Shown here: in pieces, positions 6,904 to 14,669 of the stretch
Layout: every line of letters starts with the position of its first letter
How positions within the stretch are numbered: the stretch's first letter is position 1
NCBI GenBank assembly: GCA_026416535.1
Contig: JAOAFA010000037.1
Span: 1-42,815 of the forward strand
Source: Deltaproteobacteria bacterium
GTDB lineage: Bacteria; Myxococcota; SpSt-1050
Length of the DNA: 42,815 nucleotides
Direction of reading: 5' to 3'
Translations under genes and position numbers: made by a program
Notes under the pieces: model-generated
Told to the model about the DNA's origin: nothing
Databases searched by the model: none
What the model saw: only the letters and a program-made list of their open reading frames with translations

Positions 6904-7848
6904 TTATAAAAGCACGTAATTTAAAGAATCCCTTGGAATATAACATTTAATGTTATTTGAGTCAGGATCGTGAGGATAAAAGAAAAAACCCGACGACCGT
7001 GGGGAATAACCTGTGTGACTGCCCCACTGACATTCTCCATCTTTAAATTCTAAAAACATATTTGAGGGGTCAGCCTCTTTTATAAACCCCTGTCTATCAA
7101 CCCTTGATGGATCACCTATAAGATTTTTAACCCAAAAGATAGCCTTCAAATCATTCATAGTAAAACTCTCAAACTGGTTTGTCAAAGCATTTCTTATAGT
7201 AAATTTTTCTATCCCAATATTAATATCATTTATAATTCTCTTAATAATCCTCCCACTAAAATACCTGATCACTATTCTTTCAAAATCTGTATTTAAACGC
7301 ATCCCAAATCTTGTAGCCAAACTAGAATAAACCCACGCAGCCGTTTTCAAATAGGACCTCACTAAGCCAAAATTTATATTGTCATTAAGCCTTACTGGTG
7401 TCTTAATATCTGGGAATACTTCTCTATCATTAAGTTGGGTTCCAAAGCGAGATTTAAGATCAGTCAACCATATCTCTGTGGAAGAAACCACATTAATAAC
7501 AGCATGTCTTTCAGAGACAGTGGGATGATCTATCTGAATATCACAATCGCTTTTAGATCCTATATAAATTTGAAGAGGGGTAACAAGCTTAAGATTAACA
7601 AATTTATGTTCTACAATATCCACAGGTGTTTTAAACACCACCTGCATAATCTTATTAAACTGATCTATATTGATGTCACCAAATGAGGTTTTAGGAGGGA
7701 GACAATAACAATACATCAATCCATCAAATACGGAGCAAAATTTATCCTTTGGGAATTCAATAAAATACGGGATTAGCTCATCCACAGAAAAAGTCGTCAC
7801 TTCTCTCTTCCCCCTATAATCATCAAATCCCCTCCTATATAGTTTCAC
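6904..7848 (-). CDS. FHA-domain protein with unknown flanks
   Basis: The protein has 314 residues. A forkhead-associated domain, which binds phosphothreonine peptides, spans about residues 86-175. It shows IYIGSKSDCDIQIDHPTVSERHAVI, with the conserved Gly97, Ser112 and His115, then LTDLKSRFGTQLNDREV, matching the GT-xN step. The first 85 residues and the last 140 match nothing I recognise. No membrane segment is visible, so it is probably cytoplasmic. Its start overlaps the stop of the upstream one-helix protein by ATGA, so the two are translated together. It is the last gene of the compact minus-strand run from 11079. No Ser/Thr kinase is visible nearby. The domain call is secure; the role is unknown. 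Confidence 0.8.
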   Translation of the reverse strand: MKLYRRGFDDYRGKREVTTFSVDELIPYFIEFPKDKFCSVFDGLMYCYCLPPKTSFGDINIDQFNKIMQVVFKTPVDIVEHKFVNLKLVTPLQIYIGSKSDCDIQIDHPTVSERHAVINVVSSTEIWLTDLKSRFGTQLNDREVFPDIKTPVRLNDNINFGLVRSYLKTAAWVYSSLATRFGMRLNTDFERIVIRYFSGRIIKRIINDINIGIEKFTIRNALTNQFESFTMNDLKAIFWVKNLIGDPSRVDRQGFIKEADPSNMFLEFKDGECQWGSHTGYSPRSSGFFFYPHDPDSNNIKCYIPRDSLNYVLL

Positions 7849-8207
7849 TCTTTCGGTTTATCTGATAAAAACCCGAATTTGCCATAATTAGGAGAGTTAG
7901 GGGTGGGTTCTAGACCATCATTCCGAAAATAATACTGATCTTTAACACCACACGATACTGTCTCAATTATCCTCTCCTTCTTATCCGTAAATGTAATAGC
8001 TGTAACCCTATGATCTCTGCAACTGGGATATGTATAAGTCAAAATCTGTACTGTTCTTCTCTCTATTCTAGAATGAAGCGGGTCCCTCGTCCCTAAAAAT
8101 ATGGCTATGCCTATAGATATACACAAGGCAACGATCATGAATATCCATAAAGTAATATTCATTTGAATAAATCCAGGTCTCGTCCCTCTCTTTTCAAAAA
8201 CAGGCAT
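7845..8207 (-). CDS. Single-pass membrane protein coupled to the FHA gene
   Basis: The 120-residue protein has one transmembrane helix at about residues 18-40 (LWIFMIVALCISIGIAIFL) after a basic N-terminus. The remaining 80 residues hold two cysteines (PSCRDH and VSCGVKD) that could pair if the tail is outside. No family was recognised. An AGGAGGAGAG box 3 nt before the ATG makes the start certain. It overlaps the FHA gene by ATGA and follows the adenosine-specific kinase gene by 11 bp. The overlap suggests that it works with the FHA protein, perhaps as its membrane partner, but that is inference. Confidence 0.7.
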   Translation of the reverse strand: MPVFEKRGTRPGFIQMNITLWIFMIVALCISIGIAIFLGTRDPLHSRIERRTVQILTYTYPSCRDHRVTAITFTDKKERIIETVSCGVKDQYYFRNDGLEPTPNSPNYGKFGFLSDKPKE

Positions 8208-8218
8208 ATCTCTCCTCC

Positions 8219-8701
8219 TTATAATTTATAACCTATCCTCCTTAGAAACTCCTTTCTCTTCATAACATCTTCATCACCCTCTACACCATTCGGTGGTGAC
8301 CCATCTATGACTCCTATTATCCCCCTCCCTTTCTCAGTTTCCACGACAATAACCTGTAGTGGATTCGCCGTAGCACAAAAGATATTTGCAACTTCCTGAC
8401 ATTGTTTAACAGAATTTAGAATATTTATTGGATAAGCATCCCTCATTACAATAACAAATATATGTCCACAAGCAATATTCATTGCATTTTCAACTGCGAC
8501 ACTAACGAGTACCTCATCATTACCCTCTCTTCTAATCAAACAAGGTCCTGATGCCTCAGAGAACGCTATACCAAATTTTGCATTCGGTAAATGCGTCTTA
8601 AATATCTCATATAAATCCTCAACAGTCTTTATAAAGTGCGATTGCCCTATGATTACATTCGCATTCTCTGGAATTTTTACATCTACTACCTTGAGTTCCA
8701 T
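8219..8701 (-). CDS. Adenosine-specific kinase family protein
   Basis: This belongs to the small adenosine-specific kinase family (Pfam Adenosine_kin), best known from thermophilic archaea and bacteria. The name comes from a structural-genomics assignment and the biological reaction is poorly established. The match runs over the full length: MELKVVDVKIPENANVIIGQ at the N-terminus, QSHFIKTVEDLYE, KFGIAFSEASGPCLIRREGND, CGHIFVIVMRDAYPINILN, IFCATANPLQVIVVETEKGR and KEFLRRIGYKL at the end. I prefer the ATG at 8701, which matches the family N-terminus and has AGGTGGGAG just upstream; a GTG three codons earlier is the alternative. It follows thiolase by about 15 bp in the same transcript. Confidence 0.88.
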   Translation of the reverse strand: MELKVVDVKIPENANVIIGQSHFIKTVEDLYEIFKTHLPNAKFGIAFSEASGPCLIRREGNDEVLVSVAVENAMNIACGHIFVIVMRDAYPINILNSVKQCQEVANIFCATANPLQVIVVETEKGRGIIGVIDGSPPNGVEGDEDVMKRKEFLRRIGYKL

Positions 8702-8716
8702 ATCTCCCACCTAAGC

Positions 8717-9901
8717 CTAAACTTTTTCAAATATTATCGCTGAAGCCTCACCACCACCTATACAGGCCGTAGCAAGACCGTACTTAAAGTTTTTATCATG
8801 CATAATATGCAAAAGCGTTGTAATTATCCTTGAGCCACTGGCACCAATCGGATGACCTATAGATACAGCCCCACCTCTAATGTTGACCTTTTCGGATGAT
8901 AGACCAAACGCCTTCATTGCAAGTATTGTTACTACAGCAAACGCCTCATTGATTTCCCAATAATTTACATCCTCTACCTTCATATTAGCCTTTTTCAAAA
9001 CCTTTTCTATTGAATATACAGGGGCAATGGTAAACCAATCAGGAGAAGTAGCAGCAGATGCCTGAGCCACAATTCTTGCCATAGGTTTTAGACCATACTT
9101 CTTTACAGCATCTTCCCCCGCAATCACAAGAGCCGCCGCCCCATCATTTATAGTAGATGCATTTCCGGCTGTCACTGTCCCATCTTTATTAAAGGCCGGT
9201 TTTAAAGTTCTTAACTTATCCAATTTATCATTTTTAGGCTCTTCATCTTCTTTTACAATAACTTCTCCCTTTTTGGATTCAACTTTAACTGGAACAACTT
9301 CTTTGTCAAACTCACCATTTTTCCATGCCGTAGATGACCTCCTATATGATTCTAATGCAAAATCATCCTGTTCCTCCCTTGACACATTTTTCTCTTTAGC
9401 CGCCTTATCAGCAAACGAACCCATGTGCTGTTGAAAATAGACATCCCACAATCCATCTTTTATCATTAGATCCTCTATTACATCATTACCCATTCTAATC
9501 CCCGCCCTAGCCTTTGGGATCGCAAAAGGTGCATTGCTCATTGACTCCATACCACCTGCCACCACGATATCTGCATCTTCACACATTATTGCCTGTGCAG
9601 CAAGCATAACTGACTTCAAGCCAGAGCCACAAACTTTATTCACAGTTATTGCACAAACTTCATCAGGAAGACCTGCAAATCTAGTAGCCTGTCTCGCAGG
9701 AGCCTGACCTTCTCCACCCATTAAAACATTACCCATAATTACCTCATCTACCATTTTCTTTTCTATACCTGCCCTCTTCACTGCCTCCTCTATGGCAATT
9801 GCCCCAAGTTTGGTCGCTGGAACAGACGAAAGAGAACCCATAAAATTACCCACAGGAGTTCGTACAGCACTTATAACAAAAACATCTTTAAATTTTCCCA
9901 T
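8717..9901 (-). CDS. Acetyl-CoA acetyltransferase (thiolase)
   Basis: This thiolase condenses two acetyl-CoA to acetoacetyl-CoA, or runs in reverse to cleave it. The 394 residues are the normal length for the AtoB/PhaA group. The nucleophile is Cys91 in VNKVCGSGLKS; His350 in GHPIGASGSR and Cys380 in ATACIGGGEAS complete the active site. FAGLPDEVCAITVNK and WEINEAFAVV are further hallmarks. The start has an AGGAGG box. Biosynthetic and degradative roles cannot be told apart from sequence. No hydroxybutyryl-CoA dehydrogenase or PHA synthase is in the window, so a link to polymer synthesis with the phasin-like gene at 10600 is only a suggestion. Confidence 0.93.
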   Translation of the reverse strand: MGKFKDVFVISAVRTPVGNFMGSLSSVPATKLGAIAIEEAVKRAGIEKKMVDEVIMGNVLMGGEGQAPARQATRFAGLPDEVCAITVNKVCGSGLKSVMLAAQAIMCEDADIVVAGGMESMSNAPFAIPKARAGIRMGNDVIEDLMIKDGLWDVYFQQHMGSFADKAAKEKNVSREEQDDFALESYRRSSTAWKNGEFDKEVVPVKVESKKGEVIVKEDEEPKNDKLDKLRTLKPAFNKDGTVTAGNASTINDGAAALVIAGEDAVKKYGLKPMARIVAQASAATSPDWFTIAPVYSIEKVLKKANMKVEDVNYWEINEAFAVVTILAMKAFGLSSEKVNIRGGAVSIGHPIGASGSRIITTLLHIMHDKNFKYGLATACIGGGEASAIIFEKV

Positions 9902-9914
9902 AAATCCTCCTAAT

Positions 9915-10499
9915 TCACTTTTTTGCCAAGAACCTATTATGAGCCAAGACCTTCATATCATTTTTAAAAACTACCTCAATTTTGTAATCTTCCAATACCC
10001 TTTTGACCACCCCTATCCCAAAAACAGGATGATCTATAAGATCATTCTCAAAAAATTTTTCTTTTAAGTTATATTTACGGGCTGTTTGAGGATCTCTTCC
10101 AAGCATCAACTCTTCCCAAATCCTATAATAATTCTGCTGAGTTAGGTGTTCCTTGCTCTGCCCAAGATCTGAAGTTCTTTCCTCCTCCATCCTCTTCTTT
10201 AAAGCCTGAATCCTGTGATAATTATGTTCAGACTTGCAGACTTCACATCTAACCCTTCTGATCTTCTGACCAATAAAACCAGTAATTACATTATCAGTCT
10301 CTCTCTTACATCTCGGGCAAAACAATAAGAGTGTCTTCTTCTCTTGATTTTTTATAGACTTTTTAACCTTTTCTTCCTTAGTTTCTATTTTTATAGGCTT
10401 TTCTTTTTTTAAACTTTTTCCTCTGCCCTTCTGAGAAGACTTTGAGGAGGATTTTTCTTTCTGATTCTTTTTTGCTAATTTTTTACTCTTGATTGCCAT
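9915..10499 (-). CDS. Lys-rich zinc-ribbon protein with SH3/Tudor-like C-terminus
   Basis: The 194-residue protein has three parts. Residues 1-57 are a Lys/Ser-rich basic tail. Residues about 58-95 contain two Cys pairs, CPRC and CEVC, about 25 residues apart, typical of a zinc ribbon. The last 45 residues (HPVFGIGVVKRVLEDYKIEVVF...) follow the HxxFGxGxV...VxF pattern of the small SH3/Tudor-like fold seen at the C-terminus of UvrD/PcrA and in CarD-like RNA-polymerase binders. A nucleic-acid or RNA-polymerase role is therefore plausible but unproven. The start has a GAGGGAAAA box and lies only 19 nt past the 3' end of tRNA-Ala, so the two are likely cotranscribed. Confidence 0.7.
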   Translation of the reverse strand: MAIKSKKLAKKNQKEKSSSKSSQKGRGKSLKKEKPIKIETKEEKVKKSIKNQEKKTLLLFCPRCKRETDNVITGFIGQKIRRVRCEVCKSEHNYHRIQALKKRMEEERTSDLGQSKEHLTQQNYYRIWEELMLGRDPQTARKYNLKEKFFENDLIDHPVFGIGVVKRVLEDYKIEVVFKNDMKVLAHNRFLAKK

Positions 10500-10518
10500 T
10501 TTTCCCTCATATTAAAAA

Positions 10519-10594
<76 letters not shown>

Positions 10595-10599
10595 ACATC

Positions 10600-11079
10600 T
10601 CATCTTTTCTTCTTTACAGAAGACTTTTTTACCAACTTCTTTAATGCAACAGGCCTTTTCCCCACACTCGATTTTCTGTTAACTACCCGCTTATCACTAA
10701 AAGTCTTCTTAACCCCAGGTCCCTTATCAACACCCTTAGATGTAGAACTCTTCTTGTTCTTCACATCGGACTTCTCATCTTTAGCTATCTCCAGAGAGGT
10801 TCTCTTCTTCTCTTCCTCAAGATGCGATATTCTCTCTATTATCTCCTTGGCAACCTTAAAGGTAGTCTGCATTATAGCCGGGGCAAATATTCTTCCCTGA
10901 TCAATCATCTGAAAAACTTGCTCTCCTAACATCCTAAACACTCTATCCTTCTCAAATAAAAGCTCCTGAAGATCAGTAATCATATGATAATGTTTTGATG
11001 CTATCTTCAGACCTGCCTCGACACCATTTTTGATAACCTCTGACAACATCTCAATATTACTGCTTTTCTCTTTCTCCAT
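10600..11079 (-). CDS. Helical protein with histone-H1-like basic tail, phasin-like layout
   Basis: The 159 residues divide into an alpha-helical N-terminal part (about 1-95; MLSEVIKNGVEAGLKIA, LLFEKDRVFRMLGEQVFQMIDQ, ISHLEEEKKR) and a Lys/Ser-rich, low-complexity C-terminus (about 100-159) that resembles histone H1 or AlgP-type tails. That layout is shared by some phasin-like polymer-granule proteins and nucleoid proteins. No family motif allows a firm call. It is the first gene of a minus-strand run that later includes thiolase. The start has AGGAGGGGAG just upstream and a good promoter at 11101-11129. Low complexity in the tail limits inference. Confidence 0.6.
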   Translation of the reverse strand: MEKEKSSNIEMLSEVIKNGVEAGLKIASKHYHMITDLQELLFEKDRVFRMLGEQVFQMIDQGRIFAPAIMQTTFKVAKEIIERISHLEEEKKRTSLEIAKDEKSDVKNKKSSTSKGVDKGPGVKKTFSDKRVVNRKSSVGKRPVALKKLVKKSSVKKKR

Positions 11080-11100
11080 CTCCCCTCCTAAACTTGGATT

Positions 11101-11129
11101 GTGATAGCAAAAAGCAATTAAAAAGTCAA
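11101..11129 (-). promoter_or_regulatory. Promoter of the 11079-6904 gene run
   Basis: On the minus strand TTGACT (11124-11129) is followed after 17 nt by TATCAC (11101-11106). It lies 22 bp before the ATG at 11079 and is the only good promoter pair seen for this compact run. Confidence 0.45.
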
Positions 11130-11134
11130 ATATT

Positions 11135-11162
11135 TTGTTTGATAAATTTTTACGAATATAAT
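11135..11162 (+). promoter_or_regulatory. Promoter of the SGNH hydrolase gene
   Basis: TTGTTT (11135-11140) and a perfect TATAAT (11157-11162) are 16 nt apart. The predicted start near 11169 is only about 10 nt before the ATG at 11179 and no Shine-Dalgarno box is visible, so the message would have a very short leader. Confidence 0.45.
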
Positions 11163-11178
11163 AAATGTAATATGATCC

Positions 11179-12252
11179 ATGAGGAAAATAACTAACGTCC
11201 TAATCTTGTTAGTATCTGTTATCATAAGCTTCTTAGTCGGTGAACTACTCATTAGGATTTTTTTAAACATTAAATTTCAATTTAAAGAAGAACTGCCCGG
11301 CATGAGGATTAATCCCTTCCCAGGACTTCCTTATGATATGGAGGAGTGCAAAGATTGCATAATCAGAATCAATTCACTTGGATTGAGGGGCAAAGAAATA
11401 AATCTAACAAAACCTATAGATACAATAAGAATCTTAATGCTAGGTGATAGTGCTACATTTGGAATAAAGATTCAAAATGACGAAGAGACTATACCAGGAA
11501 GACTCGAAAAAAGACTAAATGAAGAGCTTACTATTAAAAACATAAGATTTGAGGTAATAAATGGTGGAATTCCGGGATACGATATACAAGAAATATATTT
11601 CCACTATAAATACAAACTCAAAAACCTTAACAGCGACATAATAATCTACAATTTCTTCCCAAACGATTTTCTTAATTCAAAATTTAGTGTTAAAAAAATA
11701 GGTAATAGATCAGTTCTAGTAAGATATGTCAATGCAGAGCTCCCAGGTCTTCAAATGCTATCACTTTTACCTGAGAAAATAAATATCCTATTAAATGAGT
11801 ATTCCCTGCTCTACAGATATACTTTATTCTACCTCTCTCTATTAATCTCACCCAAAGAGACAGAGATATCAAATCTTATAGAAAAATTTCAAACCACCAA
11901 TGTACATTACTTCGAATCTCTAATCAACGAAGGGAAGAATAATAGTAAAATATTTATTCTAAGCAGTGAGATCTACTCGTTCTGTGCAAATTGTCGAGAA
12001 CCTCTTGATAATAATACCTGCCCAATCGACAAAGGCTGCCAACACGTCTTTAATTTGATTAAATCTATTGAAAAATATGCACTAAAAAAAGATATCCCAT
12101 TTATTTACCTTTCAGAGGCTGTCACAAATATGGATTTGAACGATGTCGTTATTGACAATTTTGCTCACTACAGCGGAAGGGCTAATATAAAGATGGCAGA
12201 CAGACTTTATGACTTTTTAAAACCAATTATATTGCAAAAATTCAGTAACTAA
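11179..12252 (+). CDS. Membrane-anchored SGNH/GDSL hydrolase
   Basis: The 357-residue protein has an N-terminal hydrophobic anchor (about 5-28) and a periplasmic SGNH hydrolase domain. Block I is ILMLGDSATFG with nucleophile Ser91. The block II Gly lies in NGGIPGYD, the block III Asn in NFFPND, and block V is DNFAHYSGRAN with the Asp/His pair. SGNH enzymes are esterases, lipases or acyltransferases; anchored ones with this layout often act on cell-surface polysaccharide. There is also a Cys cluster (FCANCREP, NTCP, KGCQ) near residues 275-295 that may form disulfides. The gene stands alone between divergent and convergent neighbours. Substrate is unknown. Confidence 0.82.
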   Translation: MRKITNVLILLVSVIISFLVGELLIRIFLNIKFQFKEELPGMRINPFPGLPYDMEECKDCIIRINSLGLRGKEINLTKPIDTIRILMLGDSATFGIKIQNDEETIPGRLEKRLNEELTIKNIRFEVINGGIPGYDIQEIYFHYKYKLKNLNSDIIIYNFFPNDFLNSKFSVKKIGNRSVLVRYVNAELPGLQMLSLLPEKINILLNEYSLLYRYTLFYLSLLISPKETEISNLIEKFQTTNVHYFESLINEGKNNSKIFILSSEIYSFCANCREPLDNNTCPIDKGCQHVFNLIKSIEKYALKKDIPFIYLSEAVTNMDLNDVVIDNFAHYSGRANIKMADRLYDFLKPIILQKFSN

Positions 12253-12273
12253 AAAATACGAGGCCACGGATCA

Positions 12274-12301
12274 TAGAGAGATAGTCCTTATCATCTCTCT
12301 A
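12274..12301. terminator. Hairpin between converging genes
   Basis: TAGAGAGAT and ATCTCTCTA form a perfect 9-bp stem with a 10-nt loop, between the SGNH gene (plus) and the Lrp-like gene (minus). No long T run follows on either strand, so it may act as a weak two-way terminator or protect the 3' ends. Confidence 0.45.
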
Positions 12302-12535
12302 CTAAAACTCTGTTGTAACCAACGTCTCTGTTGCCTCAACACCCTTTACTCCCCTGATTTCCGTGACGATCTTTCTTGTCATCTCGCTAATTGACTTCGC
12401 CTCTACTCTAACTACTACATCCCAATGACCAAACACCAAATCAACCTCCACTACCCCCTTCAACATCCTAAGGGAATTAAGTGCCTCCCTTTCAAGACCT
12501 GGAACAAGTCTTAATAACACATAACCTTTAACCAT
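12302..12535 (-). CDS. Stand-alone Lrp/AsnC effector-binding (RAM) domain protein
   Basis: The 77 residues form only the alpha/beta effector-binding and oligomerisation domain of the Lrp/AsnC family, without the DNA-binding helix-turn-helix. The pattern is typical: YVLLRLVPGLEREALNSL, then GVVEVDLVFGHWDVVVRVEA, then IRGVKGVEATETLV. Such single-domain proteins bind amino acids as decamers and can modify full-length Lrp regulators, but partners are rarely known. An aggattaaa leader precedes the ATG, and a TTGACA at 12585-12590 could be its -35 box. It sits near glnA, which fits an amino-acid-sensing role, though the genes are not cotranscribed. Confidence 0.85.
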   Translation of the reverse strand: MVKGYVLLRLVPGLEREALNSLRMLKGVVEVDLVFGHWDVVVRVEAKSISEMTRKIVTEIRGVKGVEATETLVTTEF

Positions 12536-12630
12536 AATTTAATCCTCCAAAAGAGCAATAGTAAATGACAAAAATATCGCACTATGTCAATAAGGAAATT
12601 AAGATAATTTTTAATTAAGTAATTTCATGG

Positions 12631-12636
12631 TATACT
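12631..12636 (+). promoter_or_regulatory. -10 element before the IgGFc-binding-type gene
   Basis: TATACT sits 27 nt before the ATG at 12663; the -35 region is poor. If used, it places the transcript start downstream of the alternative ATG at 12627, which supports the start at 12663. Confidence 0.3.
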
Positions 12637-12662
12637 TATTTACTAACAATGCGGGAGGGAAA

Positions 12663-14567
12663 ATGTTAAACACAATCTATAAGACAATGTTTTTTTTACC
12701 GAGGGTAATTGCGATCATCATCATTTGTTGGTTCTTCTCATGTTCATTATCTGACGAAGATGATAAAAGCGAAAATAGATCTACGAGAAAAGATGCTTCA
12801 ATTACCGATATTGGAAGTGACAGTTCAACATCGTTAGTATGCACACCCGGGGAGAGGGTCGGGTGTCCAACGTATTTCGATTACAAAATATGCAATGAAT
12901 CTGGGACAGGCTTTCAAATAAAATCTTGTGAAACGGGCCAAATATGCCAAAATGGAATTTGCATAAACGTGATATGCTACCCGGGCTCATTTAAGTGTCT
13001 TGATAATAAAACATTACAGAAATGCTCATATGATGGTAGCATGTGGGAGAACTATCAAACCTGTGACAATAATAAAGGAGAAGTATGTGTCAATAATAGA
13101 TGTGTCAATGCCTGTGCTGAGGCAATGAATACAAAGTCATATATCGGTTGTGAATACTGGGCTGTACATCTCAGAAATGCGCCACAAGAACTTATGGGAA
13201 GTAATACAATTCAAGCGAGTGACACAGCCATATGGGGAATAGCTGTTAGTAACACAAATACAAGTTTGTACGCCCATGTAACCGTTTCAGAGGCGGCTAC
13301 CGGCAAAGTCCTCGCATCTAATACAATTGAGCCTCGAAAATTGCAGGTATTTACATTTGACCCCAAGAAAGATAATCAAAAATACAATCTTAAAGGGACC
13401 GAACTTGCAAACAATAAGTTACTCAAAATAACCTCTGATGTCCCTGTCGTTGTATACCAATTCAATCCTATGAATAACACTGTAAAAGTGTATTCAAACG
13501 ATGCCTCACTTCTACTACCAACACATATTCTCACAGGGAACTACATCGTAGCATCACGACAAGAAATCGGGTATCAACATCTTAACAACGGATATTTAAC
13601 CATAATAGCAACCTCACCTGGCACAACAACCGTAGATATTACCCCTTCTGCTAATACCGCTCCAGGACCAGGTGTCCCAGCCTTAACAAAGGGGGTAAAA
13701 CACACATTTACCCTGAGTCAATACCAAATACTAAATATTGAAACCGCCTCTCAAGGAAATGATCTTACAGGCACTATAATCAAGGCAAACAATCCTATCG
13801 CTGTTTTTGGTGGGCATGTGTGTGAGAACATCCCAGACTCAAACGGATACTGTGATCACTTAGAAGAACAGATGTTCCCTGTAGAAACCTGGGGAGATAA
13901 ATTTACGGCTGTTCATTTTGCACAAAGAGATTATCTAACATACAAAAACAACCAATGTATAGAACCAAAAAAGGGGGAATGGAATCCAAATTCAATATAT
14001 AGAATAATAGCAGGCAAGTCAAATGTTCAAATAAGGACAATACCACCACAGCCAGGCTTTCCAATAACACTAAACTTAGGAGAGTTTTATGAATTTCAAT
14101 CAAATCAGGACTTCGTTATTGAGGCAAATGGTCCAATCATGGCAGTTCAATATATGGCAGGTTCTACATATCAGAATCCCCTATTTGGTAATTATGACCC
14201 TTGTAGCCATATAGGAGATCCTGCCATGGTTCTCCTAGTTCCTCAAGAGCAGTATAGAAGGGATTACATATTCCTTGTTCCAGAAGATTATGCGACCAAC
14301 TGGGTAAATATTGCTGCTCCTATTAACACTACAATAACCCTCTCACTACAAGGTACACAAAACAAAACAGTAATTCAACCAAGTCAACTCATTCAAATTC
14401 CAGGAACACAATACGGTGTCTATAGATTTAAGGCTCTCTCAGGGATATATGAACTAAATTCAAACAACCCTGTATCAATCATTGTATATGGATATCATCA
14501 GGACGTCTCATTTGCATATCCAGGAGGCCTTGATTTAAAAATCATATACGACAATCCGCAACTCTGA
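12663..14567 (+). CDS. Lipoprotein of the IgGFc-binding-protein type
   Basis: I choose the ATG at 12663, preceded by GGGAGGGAAA, over one at 12627. This gives 634 residues that begin with a lipoprotein signal peptide (lipobox FFSC). After an acidic linker come two Cys-rich segments (CTPGERVGC to CQNGICINVIC, then CYPGSFKCLDNKTLQKC to CVNNRC), as in many myxobacterial exported proteins. From about residue 170 onward the sequence follows the IgGFc-binding N-terminal domain: PVVVYQFNPMNN, SNDASLLLPTHILTGNYIV, NPIAVFGGHVCENIP, CDHLEEQMFPVETWGDKF, GPIMAVQYMAGSTYQ, and a late VSIIVYGYHQDVSFAYPGG. The name comes from a distant mucin-like human protein; the bacterial role is unknown, perhaps surface adhesion. 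Confidence 0.82.
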   Translation: MLNTIYKTMFFLPRVIAIIIICWFFSCSLSDEDDKSENRSTRKDASITDIGSDSSTSLVCTPGERVGCPTYFDYKICNESGTGFQIKSCETGQICQNGICINVICYPGSFKCLDNKTLQKCSYDGSMWENYQTCDNNKGEVCVNNRCVNACAEAMNTKSYIGCEYWAVHLRNAPQELMGSNTIQASDTAIWGIAVSNTNTSLYAHVTVSEAATGKVLASNTIEPRKLQVFTFDPKKDNQKYNLKGTELANNKLLKITSDVPVVVYQFNPMNNTVKVYSNDASLLLPTHILTGNYIVASRQEIGYQHLNNGYLTIIATSPGTTTVDITPSANTAPGPGVPALTKGVKHTFTLSQYQILNIETASQGNDLTGTIIKANNPIAVFGGHVCENIPDSNGYCDHLEEQMFPVETWGDKFTAVHFAQRDYLTYKNNQCIEPKKGEWNPNSIYRIIAGKSNVQIRTIPPQPGFPITLNLGEFYEFQSNQDFVIEANGPIMAVQYMAGSTYQNPLFGNYDPCSHIGDPAMVLLVPQEQYRRDYIFLVPEDYATNWVNIAAPINTTITLSLQGTQNKTVIQPSQLIQIPGTQYGVYRFKALSGIYELNSNNPVSIIVYGYHQDVSFAYPGGLDLKIIYDNPQL

Positions 14568-14669
14568 TCTCTTCCAAAACTTTTTTATAAAATTAAAAAT
14601 AACAAAATTCCCTTGCAATTATGACTAATATTATGGTTTAGTTATACCTAATTTTGGAGGATTATATCT

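Noticed and set aside
8702-8710. GTG start of the adenosine-specific kinase family gene
   Set aside because: The ATG at 8701 gives the family-typical MELKVVDV start, and the ribosome box would overlap the GTG.
12627-12662. Upstream ATG of the IgGFc-binding-type gene
   Set aside because: It would put 12 residues before the signal peptide, has no ribosome box, and lies upstream of the likely -10 at 12631.
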